From: UBA9676 sp963730065
GTDB taxonomy: Bacteria; Actinomycetota; Actinomycetes; Streptosporangiales; Streptosporangiaceae
Direction of reading: 5' to 3'
Length of the DNA: 64,000 nucleotides
NCBI GenBank assembly: GCA_963730065.1
Contig: CAVSQL010000014.1
Span: forward strand, 124,001 to 188,000
Shown here: piece after piece, positions 1 through 7,381 of the stretch
How the letters are laid out: every line of letters starts with the position of its first letter
Numbering within the stretch: the stretch's first letter is position 1
Position numbers and translations under genes: made by a program
The notes under the pieces: model-generated
Database searches by the model: none
What the model was told of the DNA's origin: nothing
What the model saw: only the letters and a program-made list of their open reading frames with translations

Positions 1-560
1 CCATTCTTGAAGCCGACCGGCATGGACAGCCCCGACGCCAGCTGGCGGTGCACCTGGCTCTCGGTCGTCCGGGCGCCGATCGCACCCCAGGCCACCGTGT
101 CGGCGATGTACTGCGGGGTGATCGGGTCGAGCCACTCGCAGCCGACCGGCAGGCCCAGCCCCACGATGTCCAGCAGCAGCCGCCGTGCCGCCCGCAGGCC
201 GCGGTGCACGTCATGGCTGCCGTCCAGGCCGGGGTCATTGATGAGCCCCTTCCAGCCGGTCACCGTCCGCGGCTTCTCGAAGTACACCCGCATCACGATC
301 AGGAGCTCATCGTGGAATGAGCGGGCCAGCGCCGCCAGCCGTTCCGCATAATCGAGCGCCGCCGCCGGGTCATGGACCGAGCACGGTCCCGCGACCACGA
401 GCAGCCGGTCGTCGATTCCCGTCAGGACCGCGCGCACCTCGGCCCGGGACTGCTCGACGTGTTTCGCTTCGCGGGCGCCGAGTGGCAGTTCTGCCAGCAG
501 CGCCGCGGGGGCCAGCAGCGGCTCGTAGCCCAGCACCCGGATATCGCTGGTATGGGACAT
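1..560 (-). CDS. aroG: 3-deoxy-7-phosphoheptulonate (DAHP) synthase, class I, C-terminus beyond window
   Basis: Catalyses condensation of phosphoenolpyruvate and erythrose-4-phosphate, the first step of the shikimate pathway, in the cytosol. The reverse strand reads as one open frame from ATG at 560 and runs off the left edge, giving about 186 residues. Diagnostic class I stretches are visible: VVAGPCSVHDP near residue 60, MRVYFEKPRT near residue 97, KGLINDP and the later VAWGAIGARTTESQ. The start is fixed by a strong AGGAGGAG Shine-Dalgarno seven bases upstream. A 16-codon frame (560-610) ends on a TGA that shares its A with this ATG. Nothing suggests damage. The identification is secure; which aromatic amino acid inhibits it cannot be told. 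Confidence 0.93.
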   Translation of the reverse strand, partial: MSHTSDIRVLGYEPLLAPAALLAELPLGAREAKHVEQSRAEVRAVLTGIDDRLLVVAGPCSVHDPAAALDYAERLAALARSFHDELLIVMRVYFEKPRTVTGWKGLINDPGLDGSHDVHRGLRAARRLLLDIVGLGLPVGCEWLDPITPQYIADTVAWGAIGARTTESQVHRQLASGLSMPVGFKN

Positions 561-610
561 CAGGCTTCTCCTCCTGGCGCGCAGCTGTGCATCCAGCTCA
601 CCACGATCAT
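560..610 (-). other. possible 16-codon upstream ORF of aroG
   Basis: An ATG at 610 opens a 16-residue frame (MIVVSWMHSCAPGGEA) with one Trp, stopping on TGA that overlaps the aroG ATG by one base; the aroG Shine-Dalgarno lies inside it. Streptomyces aroH is known to have a Trp-rich leader peptide, but one Trp and no Shine-Dalgarno of its own make this weak. A near-palindrome (599-614, CACCACGATCATGGTG) covers its start. Confidence 0.2.
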
Positions 611-831
611 GGTGGAAGGGGACAGCCAGGCCTGCCGCGGGGTACCCGGCGCGGCAGGGGCGGCCCGGGATGGCTTGGTCGTAGCGGATGTCGGCGTCAG
701 ACGATGCGCGCCTCGCGGGTCTCGGAAGCGAACAGGTCGGCGGGCTCGGCCGACGTGCTGGCCAGGTGCTGCTCGTGAGAATAGCGGAGGAAGGTGAGCG
801 GAGTGTACTCGTTCGCTGTCAGTCCGTAGGG

Positions 832-1566
832 TCAGGGGCCGGCTGACCCGCTGGCCGGCCCCGCCATGCCGGGGCTCAGCCAGCGGCCGTCGTGCCGCCG
901 GATGGCCGATCCGAGTTCGGGCACCTCGCCCTGCTCGATCGCGTCCACGAGTTGCCGGTGGACATCGGCGCTGCCGGGGTGCACGGCACCGGGCGGGTCC
1001 GCCGCCGCCAGGTCGTTCTCGAAGAAATCGAGCAGCGTGACGTACATGCTGCGCAGCGGCGGGTTGGGGCTCAGTCTCGCGATCCGCCGGTGGAAGGCTG
1101 TGTGGTAGCGGGCGTAGGCGCCCGGCTGGTCCAGGTGCGCGGACATGCTGGCCAGGATCGAGCGGAGCGCGCGGATGTCGGCCCCGGTCCGGCGCCGCGC
1201 GGCGTGCTGGTAGATGACCGGCTCCAGCGCGCGGCGCACCTCGTGGTAGTCGGCCATGCTGGCCTCGGCCCACTCAAAACCCATGAACATGGGCCCGCTG
1301 CGCTGGCGGGCCGCGGGGCTGGCGACGAACACCCCGCCGCCGGGGCCCGGGCGCGCCTCGACCAGGCCCCGGGTCTCCAGCAATTTCACGGCCTCGTTCA
1401 CGGTGGCCACCGCGACCCGGAACCGCTGGCGCAGGTCGTCCTTGGTCCCGAGCCGGTCGCCGGTGCTGAGCACCCCGGCGGAGATCTGCTCCTCAATCTC
1501 CCGGGCCAGGGCCTCAGCCCGGGACAGGCGCGAACTCTGCAGAACGGGGTGGCTGGTTGCTCCCAT
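832..1566 (-). CDS. GntR/FadR-family transcriptional regulator (wHTH plus FCD domain)
   Basis: The N-terminal 70 residues form a GntR winged helix (LAREIEEQISAG, then DLRQRFRVAVATVNEAVKLL and the wing RPGPGGGVFV). Residues about 95-225 are an all-helical FCD ligand-binding domain (DYHEVRRALEPVIYQHAA, FHRRIARLSPNP, HRQLVDAIEQGE), whose His and Asp residues usually bind a metal and a small carboxylate ligand. ATG 1566 is preferred over the in-frame ATG 1578 because the latter lies inside the apparent -10 box. A palindrome of the kind bound by FadR-type regulators overlaps the promoter, so autorepression is likely. The target is unknown; the downstream neighbour is aroG. The frame continues 44 codons beyond its TGA (see findings). 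Confidence 0.85.
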   Translation of the reverse strand: MGATSHPVLQSSRLSRAEALAREIEEQISAGVLSTGDRLGTKDDLRQRFRVAVATVNEAVKLLETRGLVEARPGPGGGVFVASPAARQRSGPMFMGFEWAEASMADYHEVRRALEPVIYQHAARRRTGADIRALRSILASMSAHLDQPGAYARYHTAFHRRIARLSPNPPLRSMYVTLLDFFENDLAAADPPGAVHPGSADVHRQLVDAIEQGEVPELGSAIRRHDGRWLSPGMAGPASGSAGP

Positions 1567-1582
1567 GGTAATAACCATTATA
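1565..1582 (-). promoter_or_regulatory. promoter with overlapping GntR-type operator
   Basis: On the minus strand a perfect TATAAT (1577-1582) is followed ten bases later by the ATG of the GntR gene, implying a leader of only a few bases. A 14-bp perfect palindrome, ATGGT-N4-ACCAT (1565-1578), overlaps both the -10 box and the start codon. TGGT-N3/4-ACCA is the usual half-site spacing for FadR/PdhR-type regulators, so this is a good autoregulatory operator candidate. Confidence 0.55.
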
Positions 1583-1629
1583 CGTATTCGCCCCGGCCGC
1601 GGCCGGGCGGCACTTGCGAGCCGTGGCCC

Positions 1630-2346
1630 CTACCGGGACCGAGGACGTGGCGGCTTCGGCATCCGGCCGGTGCGGGGCATCGGGCCCTTCGGCGCCTGGA
1701 GCGACTGGGGCAGGGCCTTGAGCCGGAAGTTCAGGTCGGCTACCGCGGGGCCTTTCAGGTTGCGGGGCAGCCGCGTCATCTTGCGCTGCAGCTTCCTGAT
1801 CGGGATCTGCCCTTCCTCGTCGCCCACCTGCAGGTCATAAATGGGCACGTCGAAGGCGACCCGGGACACGCGCTTCTTCTCCGCCGCGAGCAGGCTGCCC
1901 AGCCGGTTCGGGGAACCCTCGCCCACCAGCACCACACCCGGCTTGCCGACCGCCCGGTGCACGACGTCCATGTTCCGGTTGGCCGACACCGCCGGGGTGA
2001 CGGTCCAGCCGCCGCGCATGCTCTGCATGATCGCGGCGGCCGCGCCGGGCTGGCCCTCGACCGCCGCGTACTGGGCGGACTGGGCGTACCGGCCGAAGAT
2101 GATCATCGCCACGAGCAGGCCGCTGGCTATCCCGAGCGGCACCAGCAGCGCCAGCAGGCCGGTGACGATGCCGACGATCACGAAGACCGCGGCCACACCG
2201 ATCCCGGCCAGGATCACGATCGGCAGCGCGCGGGGGTTGGACTTGCGGATGATCCCCGCCACCATGCGGACCTGCTTGATACGGCCGGCCGAGGCCGGAT
2301 CCGCGGCGTCCTTCGGGGTCGCCACGCCTGCGCGCTTGTTCGCCAT
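1630..2346 (-). CDS. DUF4191 family membrane protein
   Basis: A 238-residue actinobacterial protein of unknown function. A basic N-terminus (KQVRMVAGIIRKSNPRAL) precedes two adjacent hydrophobic segments at about residues 42-62 and 66-85, then a soluble portion (GEGSPNRLGSLLAAEKKRVSR) and a proline/arginine-rich tail. It follows lipA on the same strand with a 52-base gap, the arrangement found in Streptomyces and relatives, so co-transcription with lipA is likely. A role connected with lipoate or the membrane is only inferred from position. Start ATG 2346. Confidence 0.85.
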   Translation of the reverse strand: MANKRAGVATPKDAADPASAGRIKQVRMVAGIIRKSNPRALPIVILAGIGVAAVFVIVGIVTGLLALLVPLGIASGLLVAMIIFGRYAQSAQYAAVEGQPGAAAAIMQSMRGGWTVTPAVSANRNMDVVHRAVGKPGVVLVGEGSPNRLGSLLAAEKKRVSRVAFDVPIYDLQVGDEEGQIPIRKLQRKMTRLPRNLKGPAVADLNFRLKALPQSLQAPKGPMPRTGRMPKPPRPRSR

Positions 2347-2398
2347 GGAGGGCAGGATACGAGCAGCCGGGCGGATGTGGGAAACCGCCGCCGGGTGG

Positions 2399-3391
2399 CT
2401 AGCCGATTTCCCCGCTTGCGGGGACCTCCGCGCCTGCTGGGTTGGCCGCTGGCGGGGTGGCGCCTGCTGGGGCCCGGCGCGCCATCGCCTCGGCGTGCAG
2501 CCTGCCCGCCCGGTAGGAGGACCGGACCAGCGGCCCCGACATCACGCCCGCGAACCCGAGGCTGAGCGCCTCCCCGCGGAGGCGCTCGAACTCGGCTGGC
2601 TCCACCCACCGGACCACCGGGTGGTGGAGCGGGGACGGGCGCAGGTACTGGGTGATGGTGAGCAGCTCGCAGCCGGCGGCCCGCAGGCCGGCCATGGCCT
2701 GGCTGATCTCGGCCGGCTCCTCGCCGAGGCCGAGGATGAGGTTGGACTTGGTGACCAGGCCCGCCGCCCGGGCCCGGCTCAGCACCTCAAGTGACCGGCC
2801 GTACCGGAAGCCGGGCCTGATCCGCCGGAAGATGCGCGGCACGGTCTCGATGTTGTGAGCGAGCACCTCCGGGCGGGCGGCGAACACCTCGCCGAGCCGC
2901 CCCGGGTCGGCGTTGAAATCGGGGATCAGGAGCTCGACCCCGCAGCCGGGCACGGCCGCGTGGATCTCCGCGCAGGTCTGCGCGTACAGCCAGGCGCCGC
3001 CGTCCGGGAGGTCGTCGCGGGCCACGCCGGTGACCGTCGCGTAGCGCAGGCCCATCGCCGCCACGGACGCGGCGACCCGGCGCGGCTCGTCGGTGTCGAG
3101 CGGCCCGGGTCTGCCGCTGGCGATCTGGCAGAAGTCGCACCGCCTGGTGCAGACGTCCCCGCCGACCAGGAACGTCGCCTCCCGGTCCTCCCAGCACTCG
3201 AAGATGTTGGGGCAGCCCGCCTCCTCGCAGACGGTGTGCAGGCCCTGGCGCCGCACCAGGCTCTTCAGCTCGGTATATTCCGGGCCGGTCCGCAGCCGGG
3301 TCTTGATCCACGGCGGCTTGCGCTCGATCGGCGTCTGGCTGTTGCGGGCTTCGAGGCGGAGCAGCCGGCGGCCTTCAGGTGCGAGTACCAC
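2399..3391 (-). CDS. lipA: lipoyl synthase (radical SAM)
   Basis: Inserts two sulfurs into protein-bound octanoyl groups to make lipoyl cofactor. The 330-residue protein has the auxiliary cluster cysteines in CEEAGCPNIFEC and the radical SAM motif in CTRRCDFCQ (CX3CX2C), then the SAM-binding GVARDDLPDGG region and the C-terminal RSSY with the serine that ligates the auxiliary cluster. GTG 3391 is chosen because LAPEGRRLLRLE matches the usual actinobacterial N-terminus; the open frame extends further upstream, but over the divergent gene. It is divergent from the UPF0145 gene with 73 bases between. Partner lipB is about 10 kb away and the lipoylated substrate SucB is in the same window. Confidence 0.96.
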   Translation of the reverse strand: MVLAPEGRRLLRLEARNSQTPIERKPPWIKTRLRTGPEYTELKSLVRRQGLHTVCEEAGCPNIFECWEDREATFLVGGDVCTRRCDFCQIASGRPGPLDTDEPRRVAASVAAMGLRYATVTGVARDDLPDGGAWLYAQTCAEIHAAVPGCGVELLIPDFNADPGRLGEVFAARPEVLAHNIETVPRIFRRIRPGFRYGRSLEVLSRARAAGLVTKSNLILGLGEEPAEISQAMAGLRAAGCELLTITQYLRPSPLHHPVVRWVEPAEFERLRGEALSLGFAGVMSGPLVRSSYRAGRLHAEAMARRAPAGATPPAANPAGAEVPASGEIG

Positions 3392-3464
3392 GACTCCAGG
3401 GTACGACCCGGCCGGTGGGAGACGCGGCACGCCAGCGGCGCAGGGCCGGGGAAAGGATGGGCAC

Positions 3465-3794
3465 ATGATTCTCAGCACCATGAACGACCTGCCCGGGTAC
3501 GAGATCACCGAAGTCCTGGGCGAGGTGTTCGGCATCACCGTGCGGTCCCGGAATGTGGGCTCCCAGCTCGGTGTCGGCTTCAAGTCGCTGGTGGGCGGCG
3601 AGCTGAAGGGGATGACCAAGACGCTGACCGAGACCCGCCTCCACGCGCAGGAGCGGCTGGTCGAGGCGGCGCAGGCCAAAGGCGCCGACGCGGTGCTGGC
3701 GATGCGTTTCGACGCCAGCGAGTTCCAGGCCGGCCAGGAGATCTGTGCCTACGGGACGGCGGTGAAGATCCGCCCGGCGGACAGCTACCGGTAG
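3465..3794 (+). CDS. UPF0145 (YbjQ-like) heavy-metal-binding domain protein
   Basis: A 109-residue cytosolic protein matching the YbjQ family: LPGYEITEVLGEVFGITVRS, then the conserved FKSLVGGELKGMTK and ARLEAAQAKGADAVLAMRFD-like stretches. Family members form small oligomeric rings and are annotated as heavy-metal-binding, but a function has not been settled. ATG 3465 has AAAGGATGG upstream. It is divergent from lipA. There is no sign of damage. Confidence 0.85.
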   Translation: MILSTMNDLPGYEITEVLGEVFGITVRSRNVGSQLGVGFKSLVGGELKGMTKTLTETRLHAQERLVEAAQAKGADAVLAMRFDASEFQAGQEICAYGTAVKIRPADSYR

Positions 3795-3877
3795 CAGGCC
3801 CACATGGCCCGGGCCGCCAGTCAGGGCCGGGCGGCTCTCCTGGGGACATCTGTCCCGCCCGCCGGGCGGCCCGGCAG

Positions 3878-5107
3878 ATGAGCCCTGGCGCGCGGCCCGG
3901 CCAGCTCGGCGGGGGACCGTGGCCACGCGGCGTCTTCCTGTCCGGGCAGGCGATTTCGCTGCTGGGGGACGGCCTGGCCGTGCTTGCCGTCCCGTTGCTG
4001 GTGCTCGATCTCAGCCGCAGTCCGCTGGTCTCCGCGCTGTCCGCCGCCTCGGTGACGGTCGGCTACCTGATGGTGGGACTGCCGGCCGGGGTCCTGGTCA
4101 ACCAGCTGGACGCGTGGCGGGTCCTGCTGGTGACCGACACGCTGCGCGCGGCACTCTTCGCGGCGCTGTTCGGGTTCGCCACCACGGGACTGCTGGCGGT
4201 CTGGCTCGTCCTGGCCATCGCGTTCGCGGCCGGCGCGTGCTCGGTTTTCTTCGAGACCGCACTCGTGGTGGTCGTGAAGGATCTCTTCCCGGCGGCGCGG
4301 CTCATCCGGGCGAACTCCGCCCTCGAGCTGGCCAGCCAGCTGTCGCTGGTGGCCGGGCCGGCGGTGGTGGGAGTGCTCGCCGCGGTCGGCAGCATCAGCC
4401 TCGCGCTGCTGGCCGACGCCCTGACCTTCGCCGTATCGCTGGTGTCCCTGCTGGCCGTGGGGCGGTGGCGGCCACGCCCGCAGGGCCGCCGCGAGCCCCG
4501 CAGCTGGCGTGCGATGGGCACGGAGCTGCGGGCGGGCCTGCGGTACCTGGCGTCGGTCAAGGTCCTGGTGATCCTGACCGCGGTCCAGATCGTGGTGAAT
4601 CTGTGCCTGGCGGTCGAGAAGCTCATCATCTTCGACGCGCGGGACACGCTCCGGCTCGCGGCTTCCCTGGTCGCGGTGGTGGTGGCGGCGGGCGGAGCGG
4701 GCGGGGTCATCGGCGCGCTCAGCGCCTCCCGGCTGGCCGGCTGGATCGGCGAGATCCGGCTGGTGGTGATCGCCATCGCGGCCACGGGCGTCGCCATCGC
4801 CTCGATGAGCGCGGCCGGGTCGGCGCTGTCCCTGGCGGCGGCGAACCTCGGCTACGGCTGGGCGCTGGTGGTGGCGAGCCTGGTGAACCGCACGCAGCGG
4901 CAGCGGATCGTGCCCCGGGCGATGCTGGGCCGGGTGACAGGCGTGGTCCGGGTGCTCTTCCTGGCCGTCGATCCGCTCGGGGTGGTGATCGCCGGCACCG
5001 CCACCGCGGCGCTGGGCGGTGATCCGCGCCCGGTGTTCCTGGCCGCCGGCATCGTGGTCATCGCGACCGCGGCGGCCGGGTGGCTCGCCGGGCTGCGCCG
5101 GGCATGA
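3878..5107 (+). CDS. MFS transporter
   Basis: A 409-residue integral membrane protein with about 12 hydrophobic segments, beginning GVFLSGQAISLLGDGLAVLA. This N-terminal pattern and LVSALSAASVTVGYLMVGLPAGVLVNQ are typical of drug-efflux-like (MFS_3/enterobactin-exporter-like) proteins. The substrate is unknown. ATG 3878 follows the 83-base spacer after the UPF0145 gene. Its TGA overlaps the ATG of the GrpB gene (ATGA), so the two are translationally coupled. Confidence 0.85.
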   Translation: MSPGARPGQLGGGPWPRGVFLSGQAISLLGDGLAVLAVPLLVLDLSRSPLVSALSAASVTVGYLMVGLPAGVLVNQLDAWRVLLVTDTLRAALFAALFGFATTGLLAVWLVLAIAFAAGACSVFFETALVVVVKDLFPAARLIRANSALELASQLSLVAGPAVVGVLAAVGSISLALLADALTFAVSLVSLLAVGRWRPRPQGRREPRSWRAMGTELRAGLRYLASVKVLVILTAVQIVVNLCLAVEKLIIFDARDTLRLAASLVAVVVAAGGAGGVIGALSASRLAGWIGEIRLVVIAIAATGVAIASMSAAGSALSLAAANLGYGWALVVASLVNRTQRQRIVPRAMLGRVTGVVRVLFLAVDPLGVVIAGTATAALGGDPRPVFLAAGIVVIATAAAGWLAGLRRA

Positions 5108-5879
5108 TGGAAGCCGTGGCAGCAGCGCCCGGCCAGCCCGCTGAGCAGGCGGGTGGCGACCCGTTCGAGGAGTGGTGCCGGCTCCGGGCCAGCCAGGACG
5201 AGCGGGTCAGCATGATCCGCCTGTACGCGATGGTCGCCGAGCCGCGCGGGCTGCAGCCCCACGAGCTTCCCGTCAGCGAGCGGCGGGCCCTGGCCGCGCG
5301 GGCGATAGCGGTGGTGTTCCCGGGCTGGGAAACCGTGCCGGGGAGCGACCAGCGCACGGACCCGGTGCGCGTCGTCCCCTACGATCCGGCGTGGGCCGGG
5401 CGGTTCCTGGCGTGGCGTGACCGCCTCGCTGCCCGCCTCGGCGCCACGGCTTTGCGCATCGAGCACGTGGGCTCCACCTCGGTGTCCGGCCTGGCCGCGA
5501 AGCCCATCGTGGACATCCAGGTGAGTGTGGCCGACATGGAGCGGGAGGACGGTTACGTCCCGCAGTGCGAGGCGGCCGGGCTGCAGTTGCGCGGCCGCGA
5601 CCGCGAGCACCGTTACTTCCGCCCCCGGCCGATCGTCCCCGCGACGTCCATGTGCACGTCTGTGCGGCCGGCGGCCGCTGGGAGCGCGTGCACCTGCTGT
5701 TCCGCGACTATCTCCGGGCGAACCCGCCGGCCTGCGACGCGTATGCCGCCATGAAACGCGAGGTGGCGGTGCTCTGGCGCGATGACTCGCTCGCCTATAC
5801 CGAAGCCAAGAACGATCTCATTCTCGATCTGCTCGATCAGGCGGAGCGGTGGGCGGCCGGCCGCCACTGGCCTGGCTGA
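5104..5879 (+). pseudogene. GrpB family (nucleotidyltransferase-fold) protein, frameshifted
   Basis: From ATG 5104 the frame encodes an N-terminal extension of about 85 residues and then a GrpB domain (VRVVPYDPAWAGRF, RIEHVGSTSVSGLAAKPIVDI). At about 5627-5634 the homology moves into the next frame, where RDVHVHVCAAGG and LLFRDYLRANP complete the domain and end at 5879. Adding one C to the CCCCC run near 5625 restores the whole reading, so this is a one-base deletion, either real or a sequence error. GrpB proteins have a minimal nucleotidyltransferase fold of uncertain substrate. The gene overlaps the MFS gene upstream by four bases, and its 3' end overlaps the convergent MFS gene by about 60 bases. 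Confidence 0.75.
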
Positions 5880-7248
5880 GCTGCTGCCGCTCGGCACGCC
5901 GGTCCGGCGGGGGAGCGGCCATAGTCGGCGCGGCCACCGGAGGCGCGCCCGGTTCCGGCGCGGGCCGGGCTTGCTGCGCATGGGCCGCCCGGACGTGGCG
6001 GCGGGCGTAGAACAGCGCGCCCACACCGGCCGCGACCAGGCCGCCGCCACCGGCCAGGAAGAGCACCAGGCGCGGGTTCAGCGAGCCGAGCAGGGCGCCG
6101 GCCGCGGCCATCCCGAGCGAGGCCGCCCCGAACAGCATCCCGGAGTACACCGCGAACACCCGCCCGGCGACCTGCGGCGGCGCCCGGTGGTTGAGGAAGC
6201 TGCGGGTCGCCACCACTTCCAGGCCGTTGGCCAGCCCGCCAAAGGCATAGGCCGCCGCCGCCTGCCACAGCACGGCGGCCGTTCCCGCCAGCGCCACACC
6301 CGCGCCCGTGGCGAGCGTGCCGACCAGCGTGGCCAGGGCCAGCCTGCGCTCGGGCAGCCGCCCGCCAGCGAGCGTCCCGGCGAGCATGCCGACGCTCCAC
6401 GCCGCGACCAGCACCGAGTACCCGGTCGGCCCGGCCCCCAGCACGCTCTCGGCGAAGGCGACCTCCGCGACCACCGCCATGTTGGCGAACACGACCATCA
6501 TGCCCACGACGAGGACGAGCAGCCCGGCGTCAGCGTCGTGGCGCAGGAACCGCAGGCCCGCGCTCAGCTGGGAGGCGAGTCCGCCGCGCCCGGCATCGGC
6601 CTGGCCGGTCGGCGGGTCCGGCGGCGCCAGCGGCAGCACGCACAGCCCGAGTGTGCCGAGCGCATAGATGGCGGCGACGCCGACCAGCGCCAGCCCGGTG
6701 CCGCCGGCCGCGATGAACACGGCCGCCAGCAGCGGGCCGAGCGTGAAGCCGCCCCAGGTGGCAGCCTGAAGGTAGCCGTTCGCCCGGGTCACCCTGGCGC
6801 GGTGCGCCTCGGCCGCCCGCCCGGCCTGCCCCGGCTGGCCGGTGCCGCCCGCCGGGCCAACCAGCCGGGGCACTATGGCGCCGAGCCCGGGTTGCAACAC
6901 GGCCGCGCAGACGCCGAATCCAGTGGCCAGCGCGAGCACCGGGCCGATCCCGGTCACCTGGGTGAGCGCCAGCGCCACCACCGCCTGCCCGGCGGCCGCC
7001 GCGACCAGCACCGGGCGGGGCGGCAGCCGGTCGAGCAGGAGGCCGGCCAGTGGCGCGAGCGCGGTGATGGGGATGGTGACCGCCAGGAACACCGCGGCGA
7101 CCGCCCAGGAGGCGTGCGAGCCCTGGTAGACCCGGCTGGCCAGGGCGATCAGGACGAGGCCGTCACCGGCTGAGATAACGGCCTGCAAGCTGAAAGCCAG
7201 CGGCAGCGTGTACCGGGGGAGGCTCGGCGGTACCGGGGGGCCAGCCAT
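5818..7248 (-). CDS. MFS transporter
   Basis: A 12-TM major facilitator protein of about 476 residues starting PPSLPRYTLPLAFSLQAVISAGDGLVLIALASRVY, with a long proline/alanine-rich cytosolic tail after residue 420. Cytosolic loops are rich in Arg. ATG 7248 is proposed; the frame is open to a TTG at 7311, which has no Shine-Dalgarno and lies next to the right end of the TnpB element. The 3' end overlaps the GrpB gene on the other strand. Substrate unknown. The 5' end may have been altered by the neighbouring insertion. Confidence 0.8.
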   Translation of the reverse strand: MAGPPVPPSLPRYTLPLAFSLQAVISAGDGLVLIALASRVYQGSHASWAVAAVFLAVTIPITALAPLAGLLLDRLPPRPVLVAAAAGQAVVALALTQVTGIGPVLALATGFGVCAAVLQPGLGAIVPRLVGPAGGTGQPGQAGRAAEAHRARVTRANGYLQAATWGGFTLGPLLAAVFIAAGGTGLALVGVAAIYALGTLGLCVLPLAPPDPPTGQADAGRGGLASQLSAGLRFLRHDADAGLLVLVVGMMVVFANMAVVAEVAFAESVLGAGPTGYSVLVAAWSVGMLAGTLAGGRLPERRLALATLVGTLATGAGVALAGTAAVLWQAAAAYAFGGLANGLEVVATRSFLNHRAPPQVAGRVFAVYSGMLFGAASLGMAAAGALLGSLNPRLVLFLAGGGGLVAAGVGALFYARRHVRAAHAQQARPAPEPGAPPVAAPTMAAPPPDRRAERQQLSQASGGRPPTAPPDRADRE

Positions 7249-7324
7249 CTCCGGGCCAGGCCGTGCGGGCGGGCCGATAGGCGGGACGTCGCTGGTCGGC
7301 GGGCGGGACAAGGAAAGTGCACCT

Positions 7325-7365
7325 GCCTGAATTCCGTGAGATCAGGCTCCTCGCCGATTGGCGAG
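7325..7365 (-). repeat. two tandem hairpins, right end of TnpB element / 3' end of omega RNA
   Basis: Immediately 3' of tnpB lie two perfect hairpins: GCCTGA/TCAGGC arms (7325-7330, 7342-7347) and CTCGCC/GGCGAG arms (7350-7355, 7360-7365). IS200/IS605-type elements carry subterminal hairpins at their right end, which also form the 3' part of the guide RNA used by TnpB. The outer boundary cannot be fixed from one copy. Confidence 0.6.
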
Positions 7366-7381
7366 CGACCTCCTGCCGATG

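Noticed and set aside
892..2565. Long plus-strand open frame of 557 codons
   Set aside because: It is antisense to the GntR and DUF4191 genes, has no ribosome site and its residues are the usual Arg/Gly/Pro-rich product of reading G/C-rich genes in the wrong frame.
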